From Bacillota bacterium (lineage in GTDB: Bacteria; Bacillota; Clostridia; Peptostreptococcales; Anaerovoracaceae), in the NCBI GenBank assembly GCA_030526355.1, contig JAUNDC010000013.1:1-64000 (forward strand): DNA of 64,000 nt. The letters run 5' to 3'. Both the position numbers and the translations under genes were made by a program. The notes under the pieces were generated by a model that was given only the letters and a program-made list of their open reading frames with translations, had not been told where the DNA came from and ran no database searches. Below are positions 1 through 6,791 of the stretch, piece by piece. Position 1 is the first letter of the stretch. Each line of letters begins with the position of its first letter.

Positions 1-85
1 ATTCAACAAAGTATGGGCTCAACTTTGCATAACAACTTACTTTTCATAACCCACTCCACCTTTCTGGTTACAAATTGCTATTACC

Positions 86-673
86 TTACTCACCGGCCTC
101 ATCCTCCTCGTCGTCCTCAATCGTTGTGATTGTTCCGTTGATGTTCACGTTGCCGATATCGAAGTTGAATGCAATCCCGCATAGTTCTCCCTCACATTCA
201 TCATCGGCCTCATCAAAGGCTTCATACTCATTGCCGTATTCATCACAGTCTTCACAGCTACTTCCGCACTCACAGCAATCATCTTCGTCTTCCTCTTCCT
301 CATCCTCGAACAAGAGGTTTACGATGTGTCTTATGCCAAGCTCCTCAAACCTGTCCAGAAAGACCTTAAGCAGATCCTCTCTTTCCCCGCACAGCTCTGT
401 AAGGATTGGCGAGAACTCAGTTACTCCCTTGTCCCTAAGCAGATTTCTTACAAACAGAAATGCATCATCATCACTCATGTTTCTGATTGCTTTCAGAGTG
501 TAGATATATCCTGTCAGAATTCCAACCCCCTCTTCATCCTCGAAGCACATCTCAAGATACTCAAAATACGCCGCTGCTCCAAGCTCAGCCATCTTTCTTT
601 CTGTTTCCGTCATCTTCTCCTCCTTTACTGTCTCTGTGTTAACGTTCTTTTCTCTCTTCTTGAATATAATCAT
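86..673 (-). CDS. Acidic, Cys-rich hypothetical protein (accessory)
   Basis: A 195-residue protein that I do not recognise. The first 120 residues look helical and soluble. Residues about 123-155 are a run of Asp/Glu interrupted by a cluster of cysteines (CCECG, CEDC), and the tail again is Glu/Asp-rich, so the protein is very acidic and could bind metal; that is inference. The start is supported by an AAGGAGGT ribosome site 7 bases upstream (about 681-688); a second Met (MTETERK) at residue 21 is possible. It lies with the small gene at 749-913 on the side of ssrA where integrated elements usually insert, so it is probably element cargo. No signal peptide or membrane segment is visible. Confidence 0.6.
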   Translation of the reverse strand: MIIFKKREKNVNTETVKEEKMTETERKMAELGAAAYFEYLEMCFEDEEGVGILTGYIYTLKAIRNMSDDDAFLFVRNLLRDKGVTEFSPILTELCGEREDLLKVFLDRFEELGIRHIVNLLFEDEEEEDEDDCCECGSSCEDCDEYGNEYEAFDEADDECEGELCGIAFNFDIGNVNINGTITTIEDDEEDEAGE

Positions 674-748
674 CTCTTGTACCTCCTTAATTTTGGGTAA
701 TATAAAAGCTGCACCGTTATTGATGCAGCATGTAACATTCAGTATTAA

Positions 749-913
749 TTATTTTCTTCTTGGTTTGACGCTCAGAAGCTCTATCAGAGCATCGTCCACA
801 GCGTCTGTATATCGTCCTTCTCTTGTGAGCCTGTTCTTCATTTCGATCAAGCTGTAGATGATAAGGTCGTAGCTGTTACTGTCTAAAGTAAGTACAAATT
901 TAGGTTGTCTCAT
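749..913 (-). CDS. Small (54 aa) accessory protein of the type found in conjugative elements
   Basis: The reading frame runs from ATG at 913 to TAA at 749-751 and encodes 54 residues starting MRQPKFVLTLDSNSYDLII. A GGGAGGTG ribosome site lies a few bases upstream. The core 'L-I-x-M-K-N-R-L-x-x-E-G-R-Y-T-D-A-V-D-D' reminds me of short proteins often seen in integrative conjugative elements of Clostridia; this is recognition by pattern, not by search, and the function is unknown. It is followed by the 195-residue acidic protein in the same direction. Confidence 0.6.
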   Translation of the reverse strand: MRQPKFVLTLDSNSYDLIIYSLIEMKNRLTREGRYTDAVDDALIELLSVKPRRK

Positions 914-1150
914 GATATTCACCTCCCGGCTTTAGGTTAACAGAGGCGGAATAAAAGTCAAATGTGCCGACAACGGTTAGTTTCAAAGGCGCCGAAGTCC
1001 TCCTATTTCATCCCCAATTCATGCAAAAAACCTCCTGTTTCATCCCCGGTTTCAGTGGTCTGAGATAATCTGAAATGGGTCTGAAATGATTTATGAGAAA
1101 GCCCGAAAGACTTGATACTACTGGATTTATCGGTCAAAACCGTTGGAAAT
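914..1150. other. Non-coding stretch between accessory genes and ssrA, with short direct repeats
   Basis: No convincing gene. It contains a 17-base direct repeat with one mismatch (CCTCCTATTTCATCCCC at 999-1015 and CCTCCTGTTTCATCCCC at 1031-1047) and a second short repeat of TCTGAAATG near 1069-1087. If an element is integrated in ssrA, its end should lie in or near this stretch. Confidence 0.35.
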
Positions 1151-1178
1151 AAAATAACCTAGGCATTTCCTGCCTAGG
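1151..1178 (-). terminator. Terminator of ssrA
   Basis: An 8-bp inverted repeat (CCTAGGCA at 1158-1165 and TGCCTAGG at 1171-1178, 5-base loop) lies 10 bases beyond the tmRNA 3' end and is followed on the minus strand by TTATTTT. Confidence 0.7.
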
Positions 1179-1187
1179 CCTAAAAAT

Positions 1188-1545
1188 TGGTGGAGATGAC
1201 GGGAATCGAACCCGTGTCCGAAAGCATTTCCAGCGGACTTTCTCCGAGCGCAGCTATTGATTTAAGATTTCGCGTCTGCTACCGCCCAATAGCAGGCTGC
1301 AGCTTCGGCTATCCTGTTGTTCCCTCATGCTGCCAGGATTTCACATGAAGTTTCCTGCATGTTTGACGTTCTGATTCAGGCCTGCAGGTGAACCTGAGAG
1401 AACGCGCGGGGCAGAACTAAGCTGCCAGTGCGAAATTATTATTCTTTTTAGCGTTTATATTTAACGTGTCCTTTTTATGGTAGACTGGACAAACTACCGC
1501 TCGCTTATCCGGTTTCCACACCCCCGTCGAAACCTTTACATCCCC
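1188..1545 (-). ncRNA. ssrA: Transfer-messenger RNA (tmRNA)
   Basis: The 5' end begins GGGGATGTAAAGGTTTCGAC and the 3' end carries the T-arm GGGTTCGATTCCC, the acceptor strand ATCTCCA and an encoded CCA (ending at 1188); length is about 358 bases. The tag reading frame lies at 1417-1452 and reads A-K-K-N-N-N-F-A-L-A-A before a TAG stop, so it has the usual -ALAA degron end. With SmpB (encoded just upstream on the same strand) it rescues ribosomes stalled on broken mRNA. The 3' end is a classic integration site for tyrosine-recombinase elements. Confidence 0.96.
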
Positions 1546-1612
1546 ATATGAACTGCTACAGAATTACTCCTGAGCAGTGGTCATTCAATAACAAAATCTT
1601 ATTCGAAAACTA

Positions 1613-1942
1613 CTAATCCTGAGCAGAATTAATACCATCTCTGGCATCATGTTCATCCTTTGCAGCTTCTATTCTGTTCTCAAGCTCTGCTATAGCAGCA
1701 TTAGCCACTGCAATTTTAAGACATAAATCTTTGATTTTATCATTATCAAGAGTTCCAAGCTCTTCACCGTCAAACATAGAATAGCAATAATCACCGATTT
1801 CTTTCTTAAGCGATGAAATGTCCTGCTTCTGTGAAGCTATCTGCGCCTTAAGCTTGCCAACCTCCAGAAGTTCACCAGCCTTATTGCCCGCTTTGCCTGC
1901 AGCCGCTGCTGCAGTTTTACCTACCTTATCCAGAAAACCCAT
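1613..1942 (-). CDS. Small coiled-coil protein downstream of smpB
   Basis: A 109-residue protein. The N-terminus (MGFLDKVGKT then an Ala/Gly/Lys-rich stretch) could form an amphipathic helix, and residues about 28-100 are a predicted coiled coil rich in Lys/Glu/Ile/Leu. No enzymatic motif is visible. A GAGGAGG ribosome site precedes the start, and the gene begins 12 bases after the smpB stop, so it is probably the last gene of the rlu-sip-smpB operon, ahead of ssrA. Similar short 'MGFLDK' proteins in Firmicutes are often annotated as hypothetical; function unknown. Confidence 0.75.
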   Translation of the reverse strand: MGFLDKVGKTAAAAAGKAGNKAGELLEVGKLKAQIASQKQDISSLKKEIGDYCYSMFDGEELGTLDNDKIKDLCLKIAVANAAIAELENRIEAAKDEHDARDGINSAQD

Positions 1943-1954
1943 AGGATACCTCCT

Positions 1955-2398
1955 CTACTTTCTAACGGCCTGCTGCATTCTCCTGTCAGCATCCCGTTTG
2001 GCAATATCATGTCTTTTATCGTATTCCTTTTTACCACGTGCTACAGCAATTTCCACCTTGGCACGCCCTCTGTCATTAATGTACATCCTCAGTGGCACCA
2101 AAGTCAAGCCCTTTAATTTGGTAAGGCCTATAAGCTTCCTTATTTCACGCTTGTGAAGGAGAAGCTTCCTTGGTCTCAGAGGATCAACATTAAACCTGTT
2201 TCCCTGCTCATAAGGGCTGATATTCATTCCATAGAGAATCATCTCTTCGTTTTCGATTTTAGCATAGCTTTCTTTAATGCTTACTTTACCCTGACGTACA
2301 GATTTTATTTCAGTACCGGTAAGAGCTATCCCTGCCTCATAGGTATCCTCAATAAAATAGTCATGTCTGGCTTTTTTATTATTGGCAGCTACCTTCAT
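1955..2398 (-). CDS. smpB: SsrA-binding protein SmpB
   Basis: 147 residues. SmpB binds tmRNA and delivers it with EF-Tu to stalled ribosomes. Family signatures are clear: [17 protein letters not shown] near the N-terminus, [10 protein letters not shown], and a basic C-terminal tail ([16 protein letters not shown]) that enters the mRNA channel. I chose the ATG at 2396-2398 because the known family starts here and an AAAGGAG site lies upstream; a TTG start 27 bases earlier would overlap the preceding signal peptidase gene. The partner ssrA lies 410 bases downstream on the same strand, so both halves of trans-translation are together. Confidence 0.95.
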   Translation of the reverse strand: MKVAANNKKARHDYFIEDTYEAGIALTGTEIKSVRQGKVSIKESYAKIENEEMILYGMNISPYEQGNRFNVDPLRPRKLLLHKREIRKLIGLTKLKGLTLVPLRMYINDRGRAKVEIAVARGKKEYDKRHDIAKRDADRRMQQAVRK

Positions 2399-2417
2399 AA
2401 TTATTTCAGTCTCCTTT

Positions 2418-2912
2418 TTACTCAAAACACACCTTGCCGATACAATCCTGAACGGCTAAAATCCCTATAGCCTCATTCCTGCTGTCCATAGCTGATTTTC
2501 TGTTATCACTCAGGACAAAGATTTCATCGTCACCCAGTGTTATTTTTTCCAAATCATCCATATGTGCAGCCTCACTCATAAATTCGGTATATGGACTACC
2601 ATTAAGATAAAAAATATCATCCTTTATTTCCACAGTATCCCCCGATGCTCCAGCAACGCGCCTGACAAGAATACGCCCCTCGCCTTCTTCACTATATACA
2701 TCGCTGTAAAAGGCTATGAGATTTCCCGTTTCAGGGACAGCACCTGATTTCCTGTACGCAAGCTTGTTTATCAGGACCCGGCTTCCGCTGCTTATAGCAG
2801 GCTCCATACCATTTCCGGCAACTTCAGCAGTTGTAAAAGCACATGATGATGCTGCAGCACACATTATGCCCAGCACAGCAGCACATACATATAACATAAT
2901 CCTTCTGATCAT
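2418..2912 (-). CDS. Signal peptidase I paralogue, catalytic dyad lost
   Basis: 164 residues of the S26 signal peptidase I family with one N-terminal membrane helix (about residues 5-26). The family's Ser box is present as A-G-N-G-M-E-P, so the nucleophile serine that precedes Met is Gly35 (codon GGT). The Lys box, normally I-K-R-V-x-G, reads V-R-R-V-A-G, so the general base lysine is Arg84. The later [11 protein letters not shown] box is kept, as is the fold length. The protein should therefore be folded but not active in the usual way. It is the third of three tandem paralogues, 90 bases after the previous one, and runs straight into smpB. Confidence 0.85.
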   Translation of the reverse strand: MIRRIMLYVCAAVLGIMCAAASSCAFTTAEVAGNGMEPAISSGSRVLINKLAYRKSGAVPETGNLIAFYSDVYSEEGEGRILVRRVAGASGDTVEIKDDIFYLNGSPYTEFMSEAAHMDDLEKITLGDDEIFVLSDNRKSAMDSRNEAIGILAVQDCIGKVCFE

Positions 2913-3002
2913 AAAAGATCCTCCTGTTGAATTTATATGTACTGTATTGCTGCTAAAAAGCAGATACTTTTGAAACCTGCAGCTTTATCATTCAAGTGCG
3001 CT

Positions 3003-3518
3003 TTACAGCAGGCATATTTCGTCAAACGGGAACAGCCTTACAAAAGCTTTTCCCACAATACTATCCTCACTGACCGTTCCAACACTCGGCTCTCTGCTGT
3101 CCAGACTTACACTTCTGTTATCTCCCATCACGAACACCTGATCTTCAGGAACTGTCAGATCATACAGCTCACCGCTTGTATATCCCTCAAGGGTATACGG
3201 TTCGTCAAGCGGAGTACCATTCCTGTATACCACTCCGCCTGTAATTGTTATTACATCGTTTTCTACTCCTATTACACGCTTGATCAGCATTTTCTTTCCC
3301 TTGCCGTCATCGCGGTCAATATCGGATTTAAAAACGATTATATCACCGTATTCAGGATGATCCTTGCCCTTATATGCCAGTTTGTTTACAAACAGGTAAT
3401 TGTTTGCATACAGAGTCGGCTCCATGGAGCTTTCCTTAACTATTGTAGGCTTGATTACTATGGTTATTGCCGCTACTATTATAACTGCAATTATTATGTC
3501 CTTGATAAACTCCTTCAT
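3003..3518 (-). CDS. lepB: Signal peptidase I (catalytically complete copy)
   Basis: 171 residues with one N-terminal membrane helix (about residues 7-23). It cleaves signal peptides from exported proteins on the outer face of the membrane. The nucleophile is Ser31 in E-S-S-M-E-P-T-L, the general base is Lys80 in L-I-K-R-V-I-G, and the G-D-N-R-S-V-S-L-D-S-R box is intact. Its ATG directly abuts the stop codon of the upstream paralogue, so the two are translationally coupled. It is the only one of the three neighbours that keeps both catalytic residues. Confidence 0.95.
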   Translation of the reverse strand: MKEFIKDIIIAVIIVAAITIVIKPTIVKESSMEPTLYANNYLFVNKLAYKGKDHPEYGDIIVFKSDIDRDDGKGKKMLIKRVIGVENDVITITGGVVYRNGTPLDEPYTLEGYTSGELYDLTVPEDQVFVMGDNRSVSLDSREPSVGTVSEDSIVGKAFVRLFPFDEICLL

Positions 3519-4061
3519 TTACTTGATTCCTCCAAACTCAGAAAAAGGCCAGATGCGAAACAGCACATTCCCTTTAATTTCCTTCATATCAACAGCGCCC
3601 AGCTTGCTGTTTCTGCTGTCGAGAAGCTCCTCCCGGTTATCACACAGCAGGAACACCTCACGCTTTCCCAGTTTGATTTTCATGTCGCCGGAAGCACCCT
3701 TTATTCCGTTTTCGGTAACATATTCTCTGCCGTCTATCAGCACTTTTCCACCCTTGATTTCGACAGTTTCATCTGGAAGACCTGCTACACGAGCTATTAT
3801 ATTGTCATCTGATATTTTCTGTGATTCGGTTTTTTCAAGTATTACTATGCTGTCTCTTTCAGGAATATCTCTGTTTGGAGCATAGGATGATTTGCTTACA
3901 ACCAGCAGTTGCCCTCCGCTGATAGAAGGATCCATGGAATCTCCTTCATTGACTTCAGGTGCAACAAGCATGAACATCACAACAGCCAGAGTGAATGCGA
4001 TGATATAAGGTGCGTTTCTGCTCCTCCATCCACTTCCTGAACGCTTTTTATCCTTCTGCAT
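3519..4061 (-). CDS. Signal peptidase I paralogue lacking the catalytic lysine
   Basis: 180 residues with a basic N-terminus and one membrane helix (about residues 18-34). The Ser box is kept (E-G-D-S-M-D-P-S-I, Ser42), and the D-N-R-E-E-L-L-D-S-R box is kept, but the position of the general base lysine is Ala90 (I-I-A-R-V-A-G-L-P). This differs from the ER/SipW type, in which the lysine is replaced by histidine. Activity is doubtful. The start lies 4 bases after the stop of the pseudouridine synthase gene, so it is in the same operon. Confidence 0.85.
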   Translation of the reverse strand: MQKDKKRSGSGWRSRNAPYIIAFTLAVVMFMLVAPEVNEGDSMDPSISGGQLLVVSKSSYAPNRDIPERDSIVILEKTESQKISDDNIIARVAGLPDETVEIKGGKVLIDGREYVTENGIKGASGDMKIKLGKREVFLLCDNREELLDSRNSKLGAVDMKEIKGNVLFRIWPFSEFGGIK

Positions 4062-4065
4062 TTTA

Positions 4066-5049
4066 TCACCTGTGCCCTTTCTTTAATGTCCCTTCGGAGA
4101 TTATTTTTTCAATTTTCCTGAACTCATCCGGCAAAGGTGCCGTAATGACTCTGCCCTCAAGGGCTTCAAGTTCATGAGGCATATCTCTGAATTCAAGCTT
4201 GTATGCATGCAGCAGCTGTGTATTAATACCCATTTTTTCAGCCTGCCGGTTGGCACGGCTGCTTCCGTATTTAGGATCCCCCAGAAGCGGAAATCCCGCA
4301 TGGGACAAATGAACCCTGATCTGATGAGTTCTTCCGGTAACAAGCTTAATCTCAACAATGGAAAAATTCCTGCCGGCTTTAACAGGCTCAACATATGTCA
4401 GAGCTTCCTTGCCGAGATCCGACTCGGTAACCTCTACAGTATTTGTTCTGCTGTCCTTTACGAGCCTGTCACCAAAAACCACAGATTTATCAAAACACCC
4501 TGCAACAACAGTCATATAATACTTCTCTATGCAGCTGCGTTCTCTTATCAGCCTCGTCAGCATCCTCAGGGCATCTGCATTCTTGCCGAATATCACAAGC
4601 CCGGTGGTATTTCTGTCCAGCCGATTGACAGGAGACGGAGTGAAAGTTTTCTCCTCGGAAGGATCGTATTGACCTGTTTCCTGAAGATATCCCGCTACCT
4701 GGTTTGCCAGAGTGTTCTTTTTTTCATGAGAATCCCCATGAATAATAAGCCCCCGCGGTTTATTGACTATTAATATATTATCGTCTTCATATGCAATTTT
4801 AAACTGCTTTTTAACAGGCTTTCTTTTCTCTGTAGCCGACAGCTCCCCAAACATTTCTTCGGTCATGTAAAAAAAGAGCTCATCGCCGACAGACAGCACC
4901 GTATCCTCTTTAGCACGTCTGCCGTTCACTTTTACATCCTTTCGTATCATCTTGTAGATCATACTCAGTGATGCTTTCCTGAAGTATTTTCTTAAAAACC
5001 TGTCAAGTCTCTGATTCGCATCATTCTCTTTGATTTCCAATTTAACCAT
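4066..5049 (-). CDS. RluA-family 23S rRNA pseudouridine synthase
   Basis: 327 residues. An S4 RNA-binding domain occupies about residues 12-65 (RLDRFLRKYF ... VKVNGRRAK), followed by the RluA/RluC/RluD catalytic domain with the motif V-N-R-L-D-R-N-T-T-G-L carrying the catalytic aspartate, and the later G-R-T-H-Q-I-R-V-H-L motif. It isomerises uridines in large-subunit rRNA; the exact target (RluC-like or RluD-like) cannot be told from here. First gene of an operon continuing into three signal peptidase genes, smpB and a small gene. Confidence 0.92.
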   Translation of the reverse strand: MVKLEIKENDANQRLDRFLRKYFRKASLSMIYKMIRKDVKVNGRRAKEDTVLSVGDELFFYMTEEMFGELSATEKRKPVKKQFKIAYEDDNILIVNKPRGLIIHGDSHEKKNTLANQVAGYLQETGQYDPSEEKTFTPSPVNRLDRNTTGLVIFGKNADALRMLTRLIRERSCIEKYYMTVVAGCFDKSVVFGDRLVKDSRTNTVEVTESDLGKEALTYVEPVKAGRNFSIVEIKLVTGRTHQIRVHLSHAGFPLLGDPKYGSSRANRQAEKMGINTQLLHAYKLEFRDMPHELEALEGRVITAPLPDEFRKIEKIISEGTLKKGHR

Positions 5050-5056
5050 AGAATTT

Positions 5057-5086
5057 ATTATACATCATATCAGGTAATAAGTACAA
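5057..5086 (-). promoter_or_regulatory. Promoter of the pseudouridine synthase/signal peptidase/smpB operon
   Basis: A consensus -10 TATAAT (5057-5062, minus strand) with a TTGTAC -35 candidate (5081-5086) at 18-base spacing, directly ahead of the gene starting at 5049. Confidence 0.55.
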
Positions 5087-5137
5087 TTTATTGTAGTCAA
5101 TGTGAAGAAAATTTCATTAAAAAAGATGCTTTATGAT

Positions 5138-5166
5138 TTGAGAAAACAAATGAAATATGTTAAAGT
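5138..5166 (+). promoter_or_regulatory. Promoter of the MltG-like gene
   Basis: TTGAGA (5138-5143) and TAAAGT (5161-5166) with 17-base spacing, about 32 bases before the chosen ATG at 5198. Its position supports that ATG over a GTG at 5102. Confidence 0.4.
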
Positions 5167-5197
5167 AGAATTGAAACAAAATATCAGGAGTTTTACG

Positions 5198-5647
5198 ATG
5201 GGAAAAATCAAGGACTTTTTTTATAATAAAAACGATATAATTATAGTGCTTTTAATACTGGCTATTGCAGGATTCATCATTTACACTAAAATCAATGTAA
5301 TAATGGACTACCCTGAAAAGCTTGCGGAAAGCCAGGCAACAGCAACAACACAGGAGACTTCTGAGGCAGCTGATACCTCTGCCGCTTCAGAAGCATCATC
5401 AGCTTCAGCGGACACGACCGCCACTGAAGCTTCAAAGACTGGCAAAACAGTGTCGATAACAATCAAAGATTCCGACACTTCCGTCAGTGTCTCGAAGAAG
5501 CTTGCCGATGCAGGTATTGTTGACTCTGCCACTGAATTTGAAGGTTACATAAGCAATATGGGAAAGGCTGAAAAGATTCAGTCCGGCACGTTTAAAATCG
5601 AACAAGGTTCATCATTTGAGAAAATTTTAAATACTATCACAAATTAA
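5198..5647 (+). CDS. Membrane-anchored protein with MltG/YceG N-terminal-like domain
   Basis: 149 residues: a short cytoplasmic start, one membrane helix (about residues 14-32), an Ala/Ser/Thr/Glu-rich linker of some 40 residues, then a C-terminal domain (V-S-I-T-I-K-D-S-D-T-S... to S-F-E-K-I-L-N-T-I) that resembles the LysM-like first subdomain of the endolytic transglycosylase MltG. The catalytic part of MltG is absent, so this is a cell-wall-facing binding protein at most. AGGAG at 5186-5190, 7 bases before the ATG, decides the start; the frame is open back to a GTG at 5102 but has no good site there. It lies 22 bases before fba, without a terminator. Confidence 0.65.
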   Translation: MGKIKDFFYNKNDIIIVLLILAIAGFIIYTKINVIMDYPEKLAESQATATTQETSEAADTSAASEASSASADTTATEASKTGKTVSITIKDSDTSVSVSKKLADAGIVDSATEFEGYISNMGKAEKIQSGTFKIEQGSSFEKILNTITN

Positions 5648-5669
5648 TGTTAATTTAAGGAGGCAACTC

Positions 5670-6599
5670 ATGGCTTTAGTTACTACAAAGGACATGTTTG
5701 AAAAAGCTTTAAAAAGCGATTATGCTGTAGGCGCATTCAATGTCAACAACATGGAAATCATTCAGGGTATCGTGGCGGCTGCACAGGAAGAAAACGCACC
5801 GCTTATCCTTCAGGTTTCCGCAGGAGCAAGAAAATATGCCAAGCCTGCATATCTTCTCAAGTTGGTTGAAGCAGCTATCCTTGATACAGGACTTGATATC
5901 GCACTTCATCTTGACCACGGTGAAGATTTTGACATCTGTAAGAAATGTGTGGATGACGGCTTCACATCAGTTATGATTGACGGATCCAAGCATTCTTTTG
6001 AAGAAAACATCAGACTCACTAAGGAAGTCGTTGAATATGCACACGCTCATGGAGTGTCTGTTGAAGCTGAACTCGGCAAGCTGGCAGGCGTAGAGGATAA
6101 CATTAAGGTGGATGCCAGAAATGCTACATTCACAGTGCCTGAAGAAGCAGCAGAGTTTGTTGCCAAAACCGGCGTTGATTCACTGGCAATAGCAATCGGA
6201 ACAAGTCACGGCGCATACAAGTTCAAGGGCGAGCCTTACCTTGACTTCGAAAGGCTTCAGGAAATCCATAAGCTCATCCCTAATACGCCGCTGGTTCTCC
6301 ACGGTGCATCCACAGTGCTTCCCGAGTTTGTTGCCAAGTGCAATGAATACGGCGGAGATATACCAGGAGCACAGGGAGTGCCTGAAGATATGATCAGAAC
6401 AGCCACTAAATACGGTATCTGCAAGGTCAATATCGATACAGACCTGAGACTTGCCATGACAGCCGAGGTCAGGAAATACCTTAAGGAGAATCCGGCAGAC
6501 TTCGACCCGAGAAAATACCTCGGACCTGCAAGAGATGCCATTAAAGGCATGGTTCAGCATAAGATCAGAAATGTACTTAATGCATCCGACAAAAGATAA
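5670..6599 (+). CDS. fba: Fructose-1,6-bisphosphate aldolase, class II
   Basis: 309 residues. It splits fructose 1,6-bisphosphate to dihydroxyacetone phosphate and glyceraldehyde 3-phosphate in glycolysis, using zinc. Family marks: Y-A-V-G-A-F-N-V-N-N-M-E at the start, the L-H-L-D-H-G-E-D zinc/catalytic Asp motif near residue 80, Y-A-H-A-H-G-V-S-V-E-A-E-L-G, and P-L-V-L-H-G-A-S. AAGGAGG (5657-5663) precedes the start. A strong terminator follows at 6664. Confidence 0.96.
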   Translation: MALVTTKDMFEKALKSDYAVGAFNVNNMEIIQGIVAAAQEENAPLILQVSAGARKYAKPAYLLKLVEAAILDTGLDIALHLDHGEDFDICKKCVDDGFTSVMIDGSKHSFEENIRLTKEVVEYAHAHGVSVEAELGKLAGVEDNIKVDARNATFTVPEEAAEFVAKTGVDSLAIAIGTSHGAYKFKGEPYLDFERLQEIHKLIPNTPLVLHGASTVLPEFVAKCNEYGGDIPGAQGVPEDMIRTATKYGICKVNIDTDLRLAMTAEVRKYLKENPADFDPRKYLGPARDAIKGMVQHKIRNVLNASDKR

Positions 6600-6663
6600 T
6601 CTTGCCAAAGCATTGAAGCAGCACATTATTACCATACATTAAGGTTATATTAATTTATTGATA

Positions 6664-6716
6664 TGGGAGCTGTCGCGCTAACGTTTTTTCCGTTAGGGCG
6701 GAGCTCCTTTTTTTAT
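6664..6716 (+). terminator. Terminator after fba
   Basis: A long hairpin with arms GGGAGCT...CTAACG and CGTTAG...AGCTCC, a T-rich loop, followed by a run of seven T. Confidence 0.85.
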
Positions 6717-6740
6717 ATCGGAAAAATAACTTTGGTATTT

Positions 6741-6775
6741 CCCAGCAATTAACGAAGATTTCGTTAATTGCTGGG
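6741..6775. repeat. Perfect 16-bp palindrome between convergent genes
   Basis: CCCAGCAATTAACGAA (6741-6756), a 3-base loop, and its exact complement (6760-6775). It lies between the fba terminator and the stop of the MocR gene. Neither side has a T tract, so it is not a textbook intrinsic terminator, though it could still end the minus-strand transcript or protect an mRNA 3' end. Confidence 0.8.
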
Positions 6776-6791
6776 AATCTCTTATGTAATT

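Noticed and set aside
75..503. Ser-rich plus-strand frame opposite the acidic gene
   Set aside because: Its serine runs are the complement of the Asp/Glu runs of the minus-strand gene, which has the ribosome site.
999..1047. Pair of 17-base repeats as att sites
   Set aside because: They lie only 32 bases apart and do not match the end of ssrA, so they do not bound an element.
2399..2425. TTG start for smpB giving nine more residues
   Set aside because: It would overlap the previous gene, and family members begin at the ATG chosen.
2937..3812. Long plus-strand frame opposite the signal peptidase genes
   Set aside because: It is the complement of well-supported family genes, has no ribosome site and a composition typical of antisense frames.
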